Positions 8,377 through 16,872 are shown, numbered from the stretch's first letter. The stretch is DNA of 34,237 nucleotides from Bradyrhizobium sp. (GCA_030681365.1 JAUXWH010000103.1:1-34237); one strand, 5' to 3'. The notes: generated by a model not told the origin, from the sequence alone. Made by a program: numbers and translations.

Positions 8377-9996
8377 CTATCGAACCGAGGCTGCGACGAT
8401 AAAGCCGCGGTTGTCCATTTCCGGCTTGCCCGCCAGGGTGCGCGGACGATAGAGCGGCGAATCCTTCGACGGCGCAAGCTCCGGCGTCCAGCCGGTCAGC
8501 TTTTCCAGCGCATAGGTATCCATCACGATGCCGCGCCAGCTGCGCTCGACCCGTTCGAGCGGCTGCCTGATCGCGGTCGTCGACGTCCATACCGGGCCGA
8601 GATGGTCAGGCTCGCGCCCGACATAGAGCCCGGTGCGGCCCCGGATCGCCTTCATGCCGGGATCGCGAAAACCTTCAAACCTGCCGCGCTCGTTGATCTG
8701 AATGACCGGCACGCGGTCATTGAAGAACCAGCGCAGCATGGCGTAGGTGCGATAGTCCGTGGTGGCGATCCAGCTCGCGCCGGTCGCTTGCAGCTGGGTC
8801 TCCGCCCGCGCCACCACCTGCTGATAGCCGGCTTCGCCGCCGATCGGATCGGCCCGACCGATAAGATTCCAGGGAGCGACGACATAATAAAGAAAGACCG
8901 CAACCACGAAGACGATCCCGGAAGCGATCGCGACCCTGGCCCAGCGAATCGTCGATTGCACCATCCATGCCGGCCAGCCCTCGCGCGACAGCATCGCGAT
9001 GTTGATGGAAGCGGCGGCAAATCCAACCGGCCAGATGAACATCGGCCAGGTATCGCCGATCCTCAAGGACAGCGACTTCCAGAAAAAATAGCCGAAGGGG
9101 ACGAGCACGGCGGTCGACAGCAGAATGGCCACCGCGTCGCCGCGGCGGTATCCCCGCCACGCCGTCAGCGCCACGCCCGACAGCACCACCGGCAGCAGGA
9201 TGAATCCGACCAGCCCGAACTGCAGCCCGATATAGTCGCCGACGGTACGAAGCGACAATTGGTGGTTCGCAGTGGCGCGCACCAGCTGGAAGCGGAACGA
9301 CGCCCAGTCGTGCTGGAAATTCCAGATCAGGACCGGCGAAAACACGACGACCGCGATCAGCGCCGCCGCCCACGGATACGGACTGGCCAGCCAGCGGCCG
9401 CGCCATTTCGGCACCAGCATGAAGGCCGCGACCGCCGGAAGCAGCATCACCGCGGTGAATTTCGACAGCAGCGCCAGCCCGGCGAAGGCGCCGGCCGCCA
9501 GCCACCAGCGCGCGTCGTTGCTCTCGTGCAGCCGCACCAGCGCCCACACCATCGCGACCGCAAACGGGATCAGCGCCACGTCGGGCGAGACCTTTGCCAT
9601 CAGCAGCCCGTAGTAAAGCGCAGCCTCCGGCATCAGTACGGCAATGACGATCGCGCGGGCGTCATGCGTCACGCGCCGGACGACATCGGCGAGCAACAGC
9701 TGCGTGACCAGCATCGCAACGATGCCGGCAAACCGCACGCCGAAGTTGGTGTCGCCGAAAACAGCGGTGCCGAACCGGATGAACCAGGCGATCATGGGCG
9801 GATGATCGAGGAAGGATAGCGCGCTCTCCTTCGACCAGGTCCAGTAGTAGGCCTCGTCGGTGCGCAGGTCGATCGCGCCTGCGTAGATCACCCGCATCGC
9901 CGTCAGCGCCGCGATCACGGCGGCAACCGCGAGCCATTGCCGCGAGGAGATCCTGGCGTGCGCTGCACTGCCTTGCATGGGCGGGGGGTTCGTCAC
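8377..9996 (-). CDS. Glycosyltransferase family 39 / ArnT-like integral membrane protein
   Basis: 539 residues from a GTG at 9996, chosen because GGGGAGAAA lies just upstream; an ATG six codons later (9978) is possible. N-terminal helix about 19-40, then the first outer loop with TDEAYYW (46-52) and FLDHPPMIAW (62-71), the acidic loop typical of polyprenyl-phosphate-sugar-using PMT_2/ArnT-like GT-C enzymes. About ten to twelve helices follow up to residue 370, then a soluble C-terminal domain (about 385-539). The family transfers a sugar from a lipid-linked donor to lipid A, protein or another acceptor on the periplasmic side. No lipid A or polysaccharide genes flank it, so donor and acceptor are unknown. 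Confidence 0.88.
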   Translation of the reverse strand: MTNPPPMQGSAAHARISSRQWLAVAAVIAALTAMRVIYAGAIDLRTDEAYYWTWSKESALSFLDHPPMIAWFIRFGTAVFGDTNFGVRFAGIVAMLVTQLLLADVVRRVTHDARAIVIAVLMPEAALYYGLLMAKVSPDVALIPFAVAMVWALVRLHESNDARWWLAAGAFAGLALLSKFTAVMLLPAVAAFMLVPKWRGRWLASPYPWAAALIAVVVFSPVLIWNFQHDWASFRFQLVRATANHQLSLRTVGDYIGLQFGLVGFILLPVVLSGVALTAWRGYRRGDAVAILLSTAVLVPFGYFFWKSLSLRIGDTWPMFIWPVGFAAASINIAMLSREGWPAWMVQSTIRWARVAIASGIVFVVAVFLYYVVAPWNLIGRADPIGGEAGYQQVVARAETQLQATGASWIATTDYRTYAMLRWFFNDRVPVIQINERGRFEGFRDPGMKAIRGRTGLYVGREPDHLGPVWTSTTAIRQPLERVERSWRGIVMDTYALEKLTGWTPELAPSKDSPLYRPRTLAGKPEMDNRGFIVAASVR

Positions 9997-10051
9997 GGCG
10001 CTTTCTCCCCGACTCCGATCGGGGTGTCAACGTGTTACCACATATTGGCGA

Positions 10052-10192
10052 CGTCCCTGCGAACGACGCAGGGACCCATACCCATCGCTGTTGCTTGTTG
10101 CAAAAGGTATCTGCACAGTGCCCACGCGAGGCATCACGGCGTATGGGTCGTAAGCTTCGGGTGCCCCTGCGCTCGTATTCGCAGGGACGACG
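10052..10192. repeat. Intergenic repeat, cgtccctgcg...cgcagggacgacg family (copy 1)
   Basis: About 140 bases with complementary ends: cgtccctgcg at the left, tcgcagggacgacg at the right, and inner mirrored ggacccatac / cgtatgggtc segments. A relative with the same ends and the same cccatac / atgggtc signature lies at 26871-26998. No coding potential is evident. It fills most of the 262-base gap upstream of the cyclase gene, just before that gene's likely promoter. Confidence 0.8.
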
Positions 10193-10258
10193 CTGGAGAT
10201 GTGGTCACCTCCTGTTCCAGGTTCTAATATGGCGTGAGCAACGACCCGACGGAATCAC

Positions 10259-11995
10259 ATGGCCGAACTCATCTCAGCCCGGTTCACAAGATCTCTCCGC
10301 GGCATCAACATCCGGCAGGTCCGGCTCGCCTGCGGTCTGGTGCTGTTTGCCTATCTGGTCAGCCATTTCCTCAACCACGCGCTCGGCAACGTCTCGATGG
10401 AGGCGCTTGCCGGCGGCGTCTATTACCACGCTTTGTTCTGGCAATTTCTCCCGGTCGCGATCGTGTTTTACGCCGCGGCGCTGATCCATACCGGCCTCGG
10501 CCTTTGGGCGCTCTACGACCGCCGGCAATTTCGCTGGAAGGCGATCGAGCCGCTCCAGCTCGTGCTCGGCCTCAGCATTCCCGCGCTGATCATCTCCCAT
10601 ATTGCCGGCGTCCGGCTCGGCCAGACCCTGTTCGGACACGAGAAGCTCTACCCGCAGGTATTTTTCGCGCTCTGGATCGTCTGGCCGTACAAGATGTGGC
10701 TGATGTTCGCGGTCCTGATCATCTCCTGGGTCCACGGCTGCATCGGCCTGTATTTCTGGCTGCGGATGAAGGCGTTCTACAGGACCGCCGCGCCGTTTCT
10801 GCTCGCGGCGGCGGTGCTGATTCCGGCGCTGGCCATGCTGGGGCTCTATCAGGGCGGTCGAACCGTCGTCGACAGCGACAGCAAGGAGTGGCGGGCGGAA
10901 AATCTCTCGCCACAGCAGGTCGGCACCCGGGCCGAACAGGAGGTACTGCAGAGAATCGAGGAGTACTTCCTGATCGGCTATCTCGGCCTGCTCGGAATCG
11001 TGCTGCTGGCACGAGGCGTGCGCGCCCTCAACGAGCGCCGGGCCGGAATGGTCAACCTGTCCTACGGCAATGGCAAGACGGTTCGCGTGCCGAAGGGCCT
11101 CAGCGTGCTGGAGGCCAGCCTGCGCAACAACGTCCCGCATGCCAGCGTGTGCGGCGGCCGCGCCCGCTGCTCGACCTGCCGCATTCGCGTGATCGGAGAC
11201 TGCGCGTCGCTGCCGGAGCCCTCGATGCGCGAGGCGTTCGTACTCGACCGCGTCGGTGCCGGCGCCGATCCGGCGATCCGGCTCGCCTGCCAGCTCAGGC
11301 CGGAATCCGATCTGTCGTTCTTCCAGATCTTCCTGCCGCAGACCACGGCGGCGACCTTGCGGACGTCGAGTCCTTCCCGCATCGGCGAGGAGCGTTATCT
11401 CGTCAGCCTGTTCGTCGACATGCGCGGCTCGACCAGGCTCGCGGAGAAGCGGCTGCCGTTCGACACTGTCTTCATCGTCAATCGTTTCCTCGGCGCGGTG
11501 TCGCAGGCCGTGCTCGAATGCGGCGGCCAGCCCAACCAGTTCGTCGGCGACGGACAACTGGCGCTGTTCGGGCTCGGTACGGATCCGCAAACCGCCTGCC
11601 GCCAGGCGCTGCGGGCAGCCGGCATGATCTCGGCCAATATCGACGAACTGAATCAATTCCTCAGCCATGACCTGCGCGAGCCGATCCGATTCGGCGTCGG
11701 CATTCATGGCGGCGAGGTTATCATCGGCGACATCGGTTATCGCGATCACATGGTGTTCACCGCGCTCGGCGACGCGGTCAATGTCGCCGCGCGGCTGCAG
11801 GACATGACCAAGAGCCTCGCCTGCGAGGTTGTGGTTTCGGAGGAAGTTCGCATCACCGCCGGCCTTGCAGAAGACAGTCTGCCGCAGCAGGAAGTCACCA
11901 TCCGCGGACGCGCCGAAGCGATGATCGTTCGCTCCGTCGATCACGCCGGCACGTTGTCCGCGTTGGTTAACGATCTGGATGCCGTCGCGGCATAA
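10259..11995 (+). CDS. Membrane-anchored class III adenylate/guanylate cyclase with [2Fe-2S] ferredoxin domain
   Basis: 578 residues, three modules. (1) Residues about 20-255: six or so membrane helices with histidines in or near them (SHFLNH 35-40, IHTGLG H77, SHIAG H114, WVHG H159), resembling succinate-dehydrogenase-type haem b anchors. (2) About 264-360: plant-type ferredoxin with C298-x5-C304-x2-C307 and C344. (3) About 378-560: class III cyclase domain with metal aspartates D387 (FVDMRGS) and D431 (FVGDG), 44 residues apart as usual, and transition-state residues N508 and R512 (LGDAVNVAARL). The purine-selecting lysine expected before FVGD is Gln (Q427), and the partner position is Thr (T501), so ATP versus GTP use is uncertain. 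Inferred: a redox- or haem-gated cyclic nucleotide synthase at the inner membrane. ATG at 10259. Confidence 0.9.
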   Translation: MAELISARFTRSLRGINIRQVRLACGLVLFAYLVSHFLNHALGNVSMEALAGGVYYHALFWQFLPVAIVFYAAALIHTGLGLWALYDRRQFRWKAIEPLQLVLGLSIPALIISHIAGVRLGQTLFGHEKLYPQVFFALWIVWPYKMWLMFAVLIISWVHGCIGLYFWLRMKAFYRTAAPFLLAAAVLIPALAMLGLYQGGRTVVDSDSKEWRAENLSPQQVGTRAEQEVLQRIEEYFLIGYLGLLGIVLLARGVRALNERRAGMVNLSYGNGKTVRVPKGLSVLEASLRNNVPHASVCGGRARCSTCRIRVIGDCASLPEPSMREAFVLDRVGAGADPAIRLACQLRPESDLSFFQIFLPQTTAATLRTSSPSRIGEERYLVSLFVDMRGSTRLAEKRLPFDTVFIVNRFLGAVSQAVLECGGQPNQFVGDGQLALFGLGTDPQTACRQALRAAGMISANIDELNQFLSHDLREPIRFGVGIHGGEVIIGDIGYRDHMVFTALGDAVNVAARLQDMTKSLACEVVVSEEVRITAGLAEDSLPQQEVTIRGRAEAMIVRSVDHAGTLSALVNDLDAVAA

Positions 11996-12171
11996 ATTAC
12001 AGCGCGATATCGCTGTGTGATGTTTTTCACACCTGAATAATCGTTCAGGAAATTGTCTCCGAACCACATGTTGTTTTCTCGAACCGCGCTCTCGAGGGGC
12101 GCGACTGATGTGCGATGGGTAGGACTGAAACGATCAACCCGCGCTACGGCGCACATTCAAGGAGAACGACC

Positions 12172-12414
12172 ATGCTTCGCAAATTGACTCTCGCACTTGT
12201 TGCCGCGACCTCCCTCGGCGCGGCGGCGCTGGCTTCCACTGCGGCCTCCGCCAGCCCGTTGTGGCATCCGCATCATCACCACCTGCATGGCCATGGCCCC
12301 GGCTTCTTCGTTGGCGGCTACGGCTACGGCTACGGCGGCGGCTGCTTGCGGACCCGCCTCGTGCTGACCAAGTTCGGCTACCGCTACCGCGTGGTCAACG
12401 TCTGCGCCTGGTAA
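12172..12414 (+). CDS. Small exported His/Gly/Tyr-rich protein
   Basis: 80 residues from the ATG at 12172, which has AAGGAG eight bases upstream; an earlier in-frame ATG at 12115 lacks such a site and would bury the signal peptide. Residues 1-27 are a clear Sec signal (MLRKLTLALVAATSLGAAAL, then ASTAASA). The mature part starts with a His cluster (WHPHHHHLHGHG), continues with GGYGYGYGGG, and carries two cysteines (CLRTRL and the C-terminal VCAW) that could form a disulfide. Small proteins of this kind are frequent in Bradyrhizobium and have no assigned function. The His cluster suggests metal binding, an inference only. A terminator follows at 12441. Confidence 0.85.
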   Translation: MLRKLTLALVAATSLGAAALASTAASASPLWHPHHHHLHGHGPGFFVGGYGYGYGGGCLRTRLVLTKFGYRYRVVNVCAW

Positions 12415-12440
12415 CCGGAACTTCGGTTTCGCTCTGGAAT

Positions 12441-12475
12441 CCCCGGTCGCCGCGAGCGGCCGGGGTTCTTGTTTT
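12441..12475 (+). terminator. Rho-independent terminator after the His-rich protein gene
   Basis: The stem ccccggtcgc / gcggccgggg, with one G-T pair and a cgcga loop, is followed by ttcttgtttt. It starts 26 bases after the stop codon at 12412-12414. Confidence 0.8.
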
Positions 12476-12720
12476 GGCAGTTTCCGACGCGGCATCATCA
12501 ATTCAATAAAATTGAAGCGATCGACGGGTTCCCGCATCAAATGATCCCCCAAACGGACAAAAGACGCCAATGCGCCACGATATCGTTCGTTTTCCGACCA
12601 AATCGAGCTGTCGTTTGCGCTATCAAGCTTGCGTTATCCGGCGTATCCTGTGCTTTCGGGCAGGCCGGTGTGCGGGGACCGGCGGCTCGTTAATTGTTTT
12701 GATCCCGCGGAGACGACGTG
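12476..12720 (+). promoter_or_regulatory. Upstream region / probable long leader of the cold-shock gene
   Basis: About 245 bases without a gene between the terminator and the csp start. Cold-shock mRNAs often have long structured leaders, and this stretch is less GC-rich than its surroundings (for example attcaataaaattgaagc around 12499-12516). GCGGAGACGAC just before the start is the ribosome site. I cannot assign a definite -35/-10 pair. Confidence 0.4.
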
Positions 12721-12921
12721 ATGGCTAAAGGTACTGTGAAGTGGTTCAACGCGACCAAGGGTTTTGGTTTCATCCAGCCTTCGAGTGGCGGCAAAGACGT
12801 TTTCGTTCATATTTCGGCGGTCGAGAAAGCTGGTCTTTCCTCGCTCAACGAAGGACAGACGGTTGAATACGAAGAGGTTGCCAATCGCGGCAAGACCTCG
12901 GCCGAGAACCTCAAGGTTTAA
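12721..12921 (+). CDS. cspA: Cold-shock protein, CspA family
   Basis: 66 residues from ATG 12721, directly preceded by an in-frame GTG that would add one Met. A single cold-shock domain: the RNA-binding motifs KGFGFI (RNP1) and DVFVHI (RNP2) are intact, and [10 protein letters not shown] is the family N-terminus. It binds single-stranded nucleic acid and melts RNA structure in the cytoplasm. Species of this group carry several csp paralogues, so which one this is cannot be told; the symbol is generic. A hairpin follows at 12949-12972. Confidence 0.96.
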   Translation: MAKGTVKWFNATKGFGFIQPSSGGKDVFVHISAVEKAGLSSLNEGQTVEYEEVANRGKTSAENLKV

Positions 12922-12948
12922 GGCTGGGAGCGCGGTCCGCGACAGCGC

Positions 12949-12972
12949 ACTCTCGGATCTGATCCGGGAGTG
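12949..12972 (+). terminator. Possible terminator hairpin after the csp gene
   Basis: The stem cactctcggat / atccgggagtg, with one G-T pair, forms 28 bases after the csp stop. No clear T-run follows, so it may be a weak or factor-assisted terminator or a 3'-end stabiliser. Confidence 0.45.
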
Positions 12973-13070
12973 GGACTTCCAAGAATATCTCAAAAAAACA
13001 GAGTGCAATGGGCAGGAGCGGGTATCGCTCTTGCGCGCAACGAACCGGCGCAGAACGCGCTGGTTTATCG

Positions 13071-13742
13071 TCAATCTTCCTTCACCCATTTCTGGACCGT
13101 CATGACATCCGGTGGCTGCGCGTAGGCGCGCGTCCACATGTCCACGACCCATTGCGCGTTGGTGGCGCGTTCGACCAGCACCGCAGTATTGTGCGGGGTC
13201 TGCAGCACGAGCGCATTGCCCCGGTAATGCGGGTCGCCCACCCGATGAAATTTCAGCAGGCCCCATTGCTGCAGCACGAGCAGAAGGCTGGTGGTGTTGC
13301 GGGTGGTATCCCAGCAATCGTAATTATGCCCGTCGTCGCGATGGCGGAAATCCGCCCTGGCGACGCGCCTGCTGGTGCCGATGATCGGCCCCATGCGGCG
13401 ATCGAACCAGACCACCGCTTTCCGCACCGCCGCGCGTTCCGCCGCGGCCGAGGCGCGCCCCCCTGCCATGATCCGCGTCAGCGCGCTGCGGTCGCCCGCC
13501 GTGAAATCGAGAATTTCGCGGCGACGGCAGACGAAGCCGTAGCAAACCGTCATGCGCTGCGCCGTAGGAGGAAAGATCGACACCGTGCTGTAGAGTGCCG
13601 CCACCGGCGCGCTCAGTTCGGCGGCGAGCCCGGGCAACGGTGTGGCAATCGCATACAGGCCTGCCAGAGCCGTCACGAAACCGCAGAACCGCACGGTTCT
13701 GCTCCGCCCGCCTGATCGCTGCCGCCTGCCCGTCAGTGCCAT
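13071..13742 (-). CDS. Exported hypothetical protein, possible transglutaminase-like cysteine protease fold
   Basis: 223 residues from ATG 13742 (MALTGRRQRSGG); the frame continues 35 codons upstream, but that start would lie across the putA promoter. A basic N-terminus and a hydrophobic segment (about 20-42, ending GLAAE) look like a signal peptide or anchor. MTVCYGFVCRRR (64-75) holds a cysteine pair. The C-terminal half has YDCWDTTRNTTSLLLVL (C143), TPHNTAVLVE (H184) and QWVVDMW (D201). The order and spacing Cys-41-His-17-Asp match the transglutaminase-like cysteine peptidases (C93/BTLCP type: DCxD..., HAVL..., YVLDN). That fold call is my inference, not a recognised annotation. Divergent from putA. 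Confidence 0.75.
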   Translation of the reverse strand: MALTGRRQRSGGRSRTVRFCGFVTALAGLYAIATPLPGLAAELSAPVAALYSTVSIFPPTAQRMTVCYGFVCRRREILDFTAGDRSALTRIMAGGRASAAAERAAVRKAVVWFDRRMGPIIGTSRRVARADFRHRDDGHNYDCWDTTRNTTSLLLVLQQWGLLKFHRVGDPHYRGNALVLQTPHNTAVLVERATNAQWVVDMWTRAYAQPPDVMTVQKWVKED

Positions 13743-13850
13743 CGGCCGCCATAACTCGAACCCGGGAAATCTCGTGGAACCTATCGCACCGGTTTCACAG
13801 TGCCAAGCTCGGCGGCATGATAGAATGGGACGGTTCCTCAAGGGCACGTC

Positions 13851-16800
13851 ATGACATCCGAATCCCGACTTGTTCCGCCCTTCGAGGCGCCTTACGCCGC
13901 CGATGACAGCGCCATCGCGGCCCGGTTGCTGGCCACAGCATCTCTGAGTTCGGAACAGGACGAACGGATCGACCGCACCGCGACGCGGCTGATTGACGCG
14001 ATCAGGGCCAGGGACGACCGGCTCGGCGGCGTCGAGGACATGTTGCGCGAATTCGCGCTATCCACCAAAGAGGGGCTGGCCCTGATGGTGCTGGCGGAAG
14101 CCCTGCTGCGCGTGCCCGACGCCCGAACCGCCGACCAGTTCATCGAGGACAAACTGGGCCAGGGCGATTTCATCCATCATGAGACCAAATCCAGCGCCTT
14201 CCTCGTCAACGCTTCGGCCTGGGCGCTCGGGATGTCGGCCCGCGTGATCCAGCCGGGAGAAACCCCGCAAGGCACCATCGGACGACTGGCAAAACGGCTC
14301 GGCGTCCCCGCGGTGCGCGCCGCCACAAGGCAGGCGATGCGGCTGATGGGCAGCCATTTTGTCCTGGGCGAGACCATCGAAGCAGCCCTCGCGCGGGCGC
14401 ATGCGGCCGACGCCACCCGCTACTCCTTCGACATGCTCGGCGAAGGCGCCCGCACCGCCGCCGACGCCGAGCGCTATTTCAATTCCTACGCCAGCGCGAT
14501 CGAGGCCATCGGCCGCGCCGCGGATGACCGGCCGCTGCCCGAGCGGCCCGGCATTTCCGTCAAACTCTCCGCACTGCATCCACGGTTCGAGGCGGTGAGC
14601 CGGCAGCGGGTGATGAGCGAACTGGTGCCGCGGCTGATCGACCTTGCACGCCTTGCCCGGAACTTTGACCTGAATTTCACCGTCGACGCCGAGGAAGCCG
14701 ACCGGCTCGAACTGTCGCTGGAAGTGATCGCAGCTGCCTTCAGCGATGCATCGATGAAGGGTTGGGACGGTTTCGGCCTGGCGATCCAGGCCTATCAGAA
14801 GCGCGCGGCGGCCGTGATCGGCTACAGCGACGAACTGGCGCGGGGGCTGAGCCGTCGGATGATGCTGCGGCTGGTGAAGGGCGCCTACTGGGACACCGAG
14901 ATCAAGCGCGCGCAGGAGCGTGGCCTCGACGACTATCCGGTGTTTACCCGCAAGGCGATGACCGACCTGAACTACGTCGCCTGCGCGCACCAACTGCTGG
15001 CGCTGCGGCGGCGCATCTTCCCGCAATTCGCCACCCACAATGCGCTGACGGTCGCGACCGTTCTCGAGCTGGCGGACGGGACACGCGGATTCGAGTTTCA
15101 GCGACTGCATGGCATGGGTGAGGCGCTGTACGCGCAATTGAGCGAGGACCGTCCCGACATTGGCTGTCGCACCTATGCGCCGGTCGGCAGCCATCGCGAT
15201 CTGCTGGCGTATCTGGTGCGGCGCCTGCTGGAGAACGGCGCCAATTCGTCGTTCGTGGCGATCGCCGCCGACGATGCGACGCCGGTAGCCACGCTGCTGC
15301 GGCGCCCGGCCGATATCATCGGCAGCGCCGACCATGCACGGCATCCGAATATCCGCCTGCCGGGCGATCTCTATCAACCGCAACGCGCGAATTCGCGCGG
15401 CATCGAATTCGGCGATCGCGCGGCGCTCGATGGGCTGGTTTCGGCGATCGCCGCGGAGACCACCCTGGCGGCGGGAGCCATCCCCGATGCGACGCTGGCC
15501 GAGGCGAATGCGGCGATATCGGCGGCGCGCGACGGCTTCAAGGACTGGAGCCGGACGCTGGCACATCGACGCGCGGCCATTCTCGAACACGCCGCCGACC
15601 TGCTGCAGCAGCGGCGCGCGCATCTGATCGCGCTGCTGCAACGCGAGGGCGGCAAGACCCTCGACGATGCGCTGTCCGAGGTGCGCGAGGCCGTCGATTT
15701 CTGCCGCTATTATGCCGCGGAAGGCCGCAGGCTGTTCGGCGAGAGCGAGCCGTTGCCGGGTCCTGCCGGCGAGAGCAATTCGCTGCGGCTGCGCGGCCGC
15801 GGCGTCTTCGTCGCGATCTCGCCGTGGAATTTTCCGCTGGCGATTTTTACGGGCCAGGTTGCGGCGGCGCTGATGGCCGGCAATGCGGTGGTGGCAAAGC
15901 CCGCCGAACAGACGCCGCTGATCGCCGCGGAGGCCGTGCGCGTGCTGCATCGGGCCGGCATACCCCCCTCGGCGCTGCATCTGGTGCCCGGCGGCGGCGA
16001 CATCGGTGCGGCTCTGGCCGCGCATCCCGATATCGCCGGCGTTGTCTTCACCGGCTCGACCGAGGTGGCACGCTCGATCAACCGGGCGCTGGCCGCCAAG
16101 GACGGCCCGATCGTGCCGCTGATCGCGGAAACCGGCGGCATCAATGCGATGATCGTGGACGCCACCGCGCTGCCCGAACAGGTTGCCGACGACGTCGTGA
16201 CCTCGGCGTTCCGTTCCGCCGGCCAGCGCTGCTCGGCGCTGCGCCTGCTGCTGCTGCAGGACGATGTCGCCGACCGCATGATCGAGATGATCGTCGGCGC
16301 CGCCCGCGAACTGCGGATCGGCGATCCCCGCGACCTTTCCATCCATGTCGGGCCGGTGATCGACGCTGAGGCGAAGCAGCGCCTGGAGGCGCATATCGGA
16401 CGCATGAAGAAATCGGCACGCGTGCATTTCGCCGGCGCCGCGCCCGCCGGCAACTACGTCGCGCCGCACATCTTCGAACTGTCGGGCGCGGATCAACTGA
16501 CCGAGGAAATATTCGGACCGGTCCTGCATGTGGCGCGCTATCGCGCGGACGGACTCGCTGGCGTGCTGCAGTCGATCGAACGCTCCGGCTACGGGCTGAC
16601 GCTCGGCATTCACTCGCGCATCGACGACACCATCGAAGCCGTGATCGAGCGGCTCGCCGTCGGCAACATCTACGTCAACCGCAACATGATCGGCGCCGTG
16701 GTCGGCGTGCAGCCGTTCGGCGGCCATGGCCTGTCAGGCACCGGGCCCAAGGCCGGCGGCCCGCATTACCTGGCACGATTCGCGACCGAACAGACCGTGA

Positions 16801-16856
16801 CGATCAACACGGCGGCGGCGGGCGGCAATGCCGCGCTGCTGTCGGAAGCTGAGTGA
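13851..16856 (+). CDS. putA: Bifunctional proline dehydrogenase / L-glutamate-gamma-semialdehyde dehydrogenase PutA
   Basis: 1001 residues. It oxidises proline to P5C with FAD and then to glutamate with NAD+, channelling the intermediate inside the protein. The PRODH barrel spans roughly residues 170-470 (RLVKGAYWDTEIKRAQ; HNALTVATV; RRLLENGANSSFV). The aldehyde dehydrogenase domain follows from about 520 to 985, with ISPWNFPLAIFTGQ, FTGSTEVA, E760 (AETGG) and nucleophile C794 (GQRCSALR). It lacks the ribbon-helix-helix DNA-binding domain and C-terminal extension of E. coli PutA, and matches the length and layout of the structurally characterised B. japonicum enzyme (999 residues). It therefore cannot repress itself, and no regulator gene lies adjacent. 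ATG 13851. Confidence 0.98.
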   Translation: MTSESRLVPPFEAPYAADDSAIAARLLATASLSSEQDERIDRTATRLIDAIRARDDRLGGVEDMLREFALSTKEGLALMVLAEALLRVPDARTADQFIEDKLGQGDFIHHETKSSAFLVNASAWALGMSARVIQPGETPQGTIGRLAKRLGVPAVRAATRQAMRLMGSHFVLGETIEAALARAHAADATRYSFDMLGEGARTAADAERYFNSYASAIEAIGRAADDRPLPERPGISVKLSALHPRFEAVSRQRVMSELVPRLIDLARLARNFDLNFTVDAEEADRLELSLEVIAAAFSDASMKGWDGFGLAIQAYQKRAAAVIGYSDELARGLSRRMMLRLVKGAYWDTEIKRAQERGLDDYPVFTRKAMTDLNYVACAHQLLALRRRIFPQFATHNALTVATVLELADGTRGFEFQRLHGMGEALYAQLSEDRPDIGCRTYAPVGSHRDLLAYLVRRLLENGANSSFVAIAADDATPVATLLRRPADIIGSADHARHPNIRLPGDLYQPQRANSRGIEFGDRAALDGLVSAIAAETTLAAGAIPDATLAEANAAISAARDGFKDWSRTLAHRRAAILEHAADLLQQRRAHLIALLQREGGKTLDDALSEVREAVDFCRYYAAEGRRLFGESEPLPGPAGESNSLRLRGRGVFVAISPWNFPLAIFTGQVAAALMAGNAVVAKPAEQTPLIAAEAVRVLHRAGIPPSALHLVPGGGDIGAALAAHPDIAGVVFTGSTEVARSINRALAAKDGPIVPLIAETGGINAMIVDATALPEQVADDVVTSAFRSAGQRCSALRLLLLQDDVADRMIEMIVGAARELRIGDPRDLSIHVGPVIDAEAKQRLEAHIGRMKKSARVHFAGAAPAGNYVAPHIFELSGADQLTEEIFGPVLHVARYRADGLAGVLQSIERSGYGLTLGIHSRIDDTIEAVIERLAVGNIYVNRNMIGAVVGVQPFGGHGLSGTGPKAGGPHYLARFATEQTVTINTAAAGGNAALLSEAE

Positions 16857-16872
16857 CGAGAGCGAAATCTTC

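Noticed and set aside
8602..9819. 405-codon frame antisense to the GT39-type glycosyltransferase
   Set aside because: The product is His/Arg/Asp/Gln-rich without any family mark; the minus-strand frame has a proper multi-helix membrane pattern and a ribosome site.
10274..12067. A 597-codon frame antisense to the cyclase gene, and a 478-codon frame (10234-11670) in another forward frame
   Set aside because: The cyclase frame has all catalytic and cluster residues; the others show Arg/Ala/Asp-rich shadow composition.
12115..12171. Upstream ATG extending the His-rich protein by 19 residues
   Set aside because: It would put a polar segment before the signal peptide and lacks the AAGGAG site found at the internal ATG.
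14058..16727. An 889-codon open frame antisense to putA
   Set aside because: putA is unambiguous in the other direction and the antisense product has no recognisable domain. It is a codon-bias shadow.
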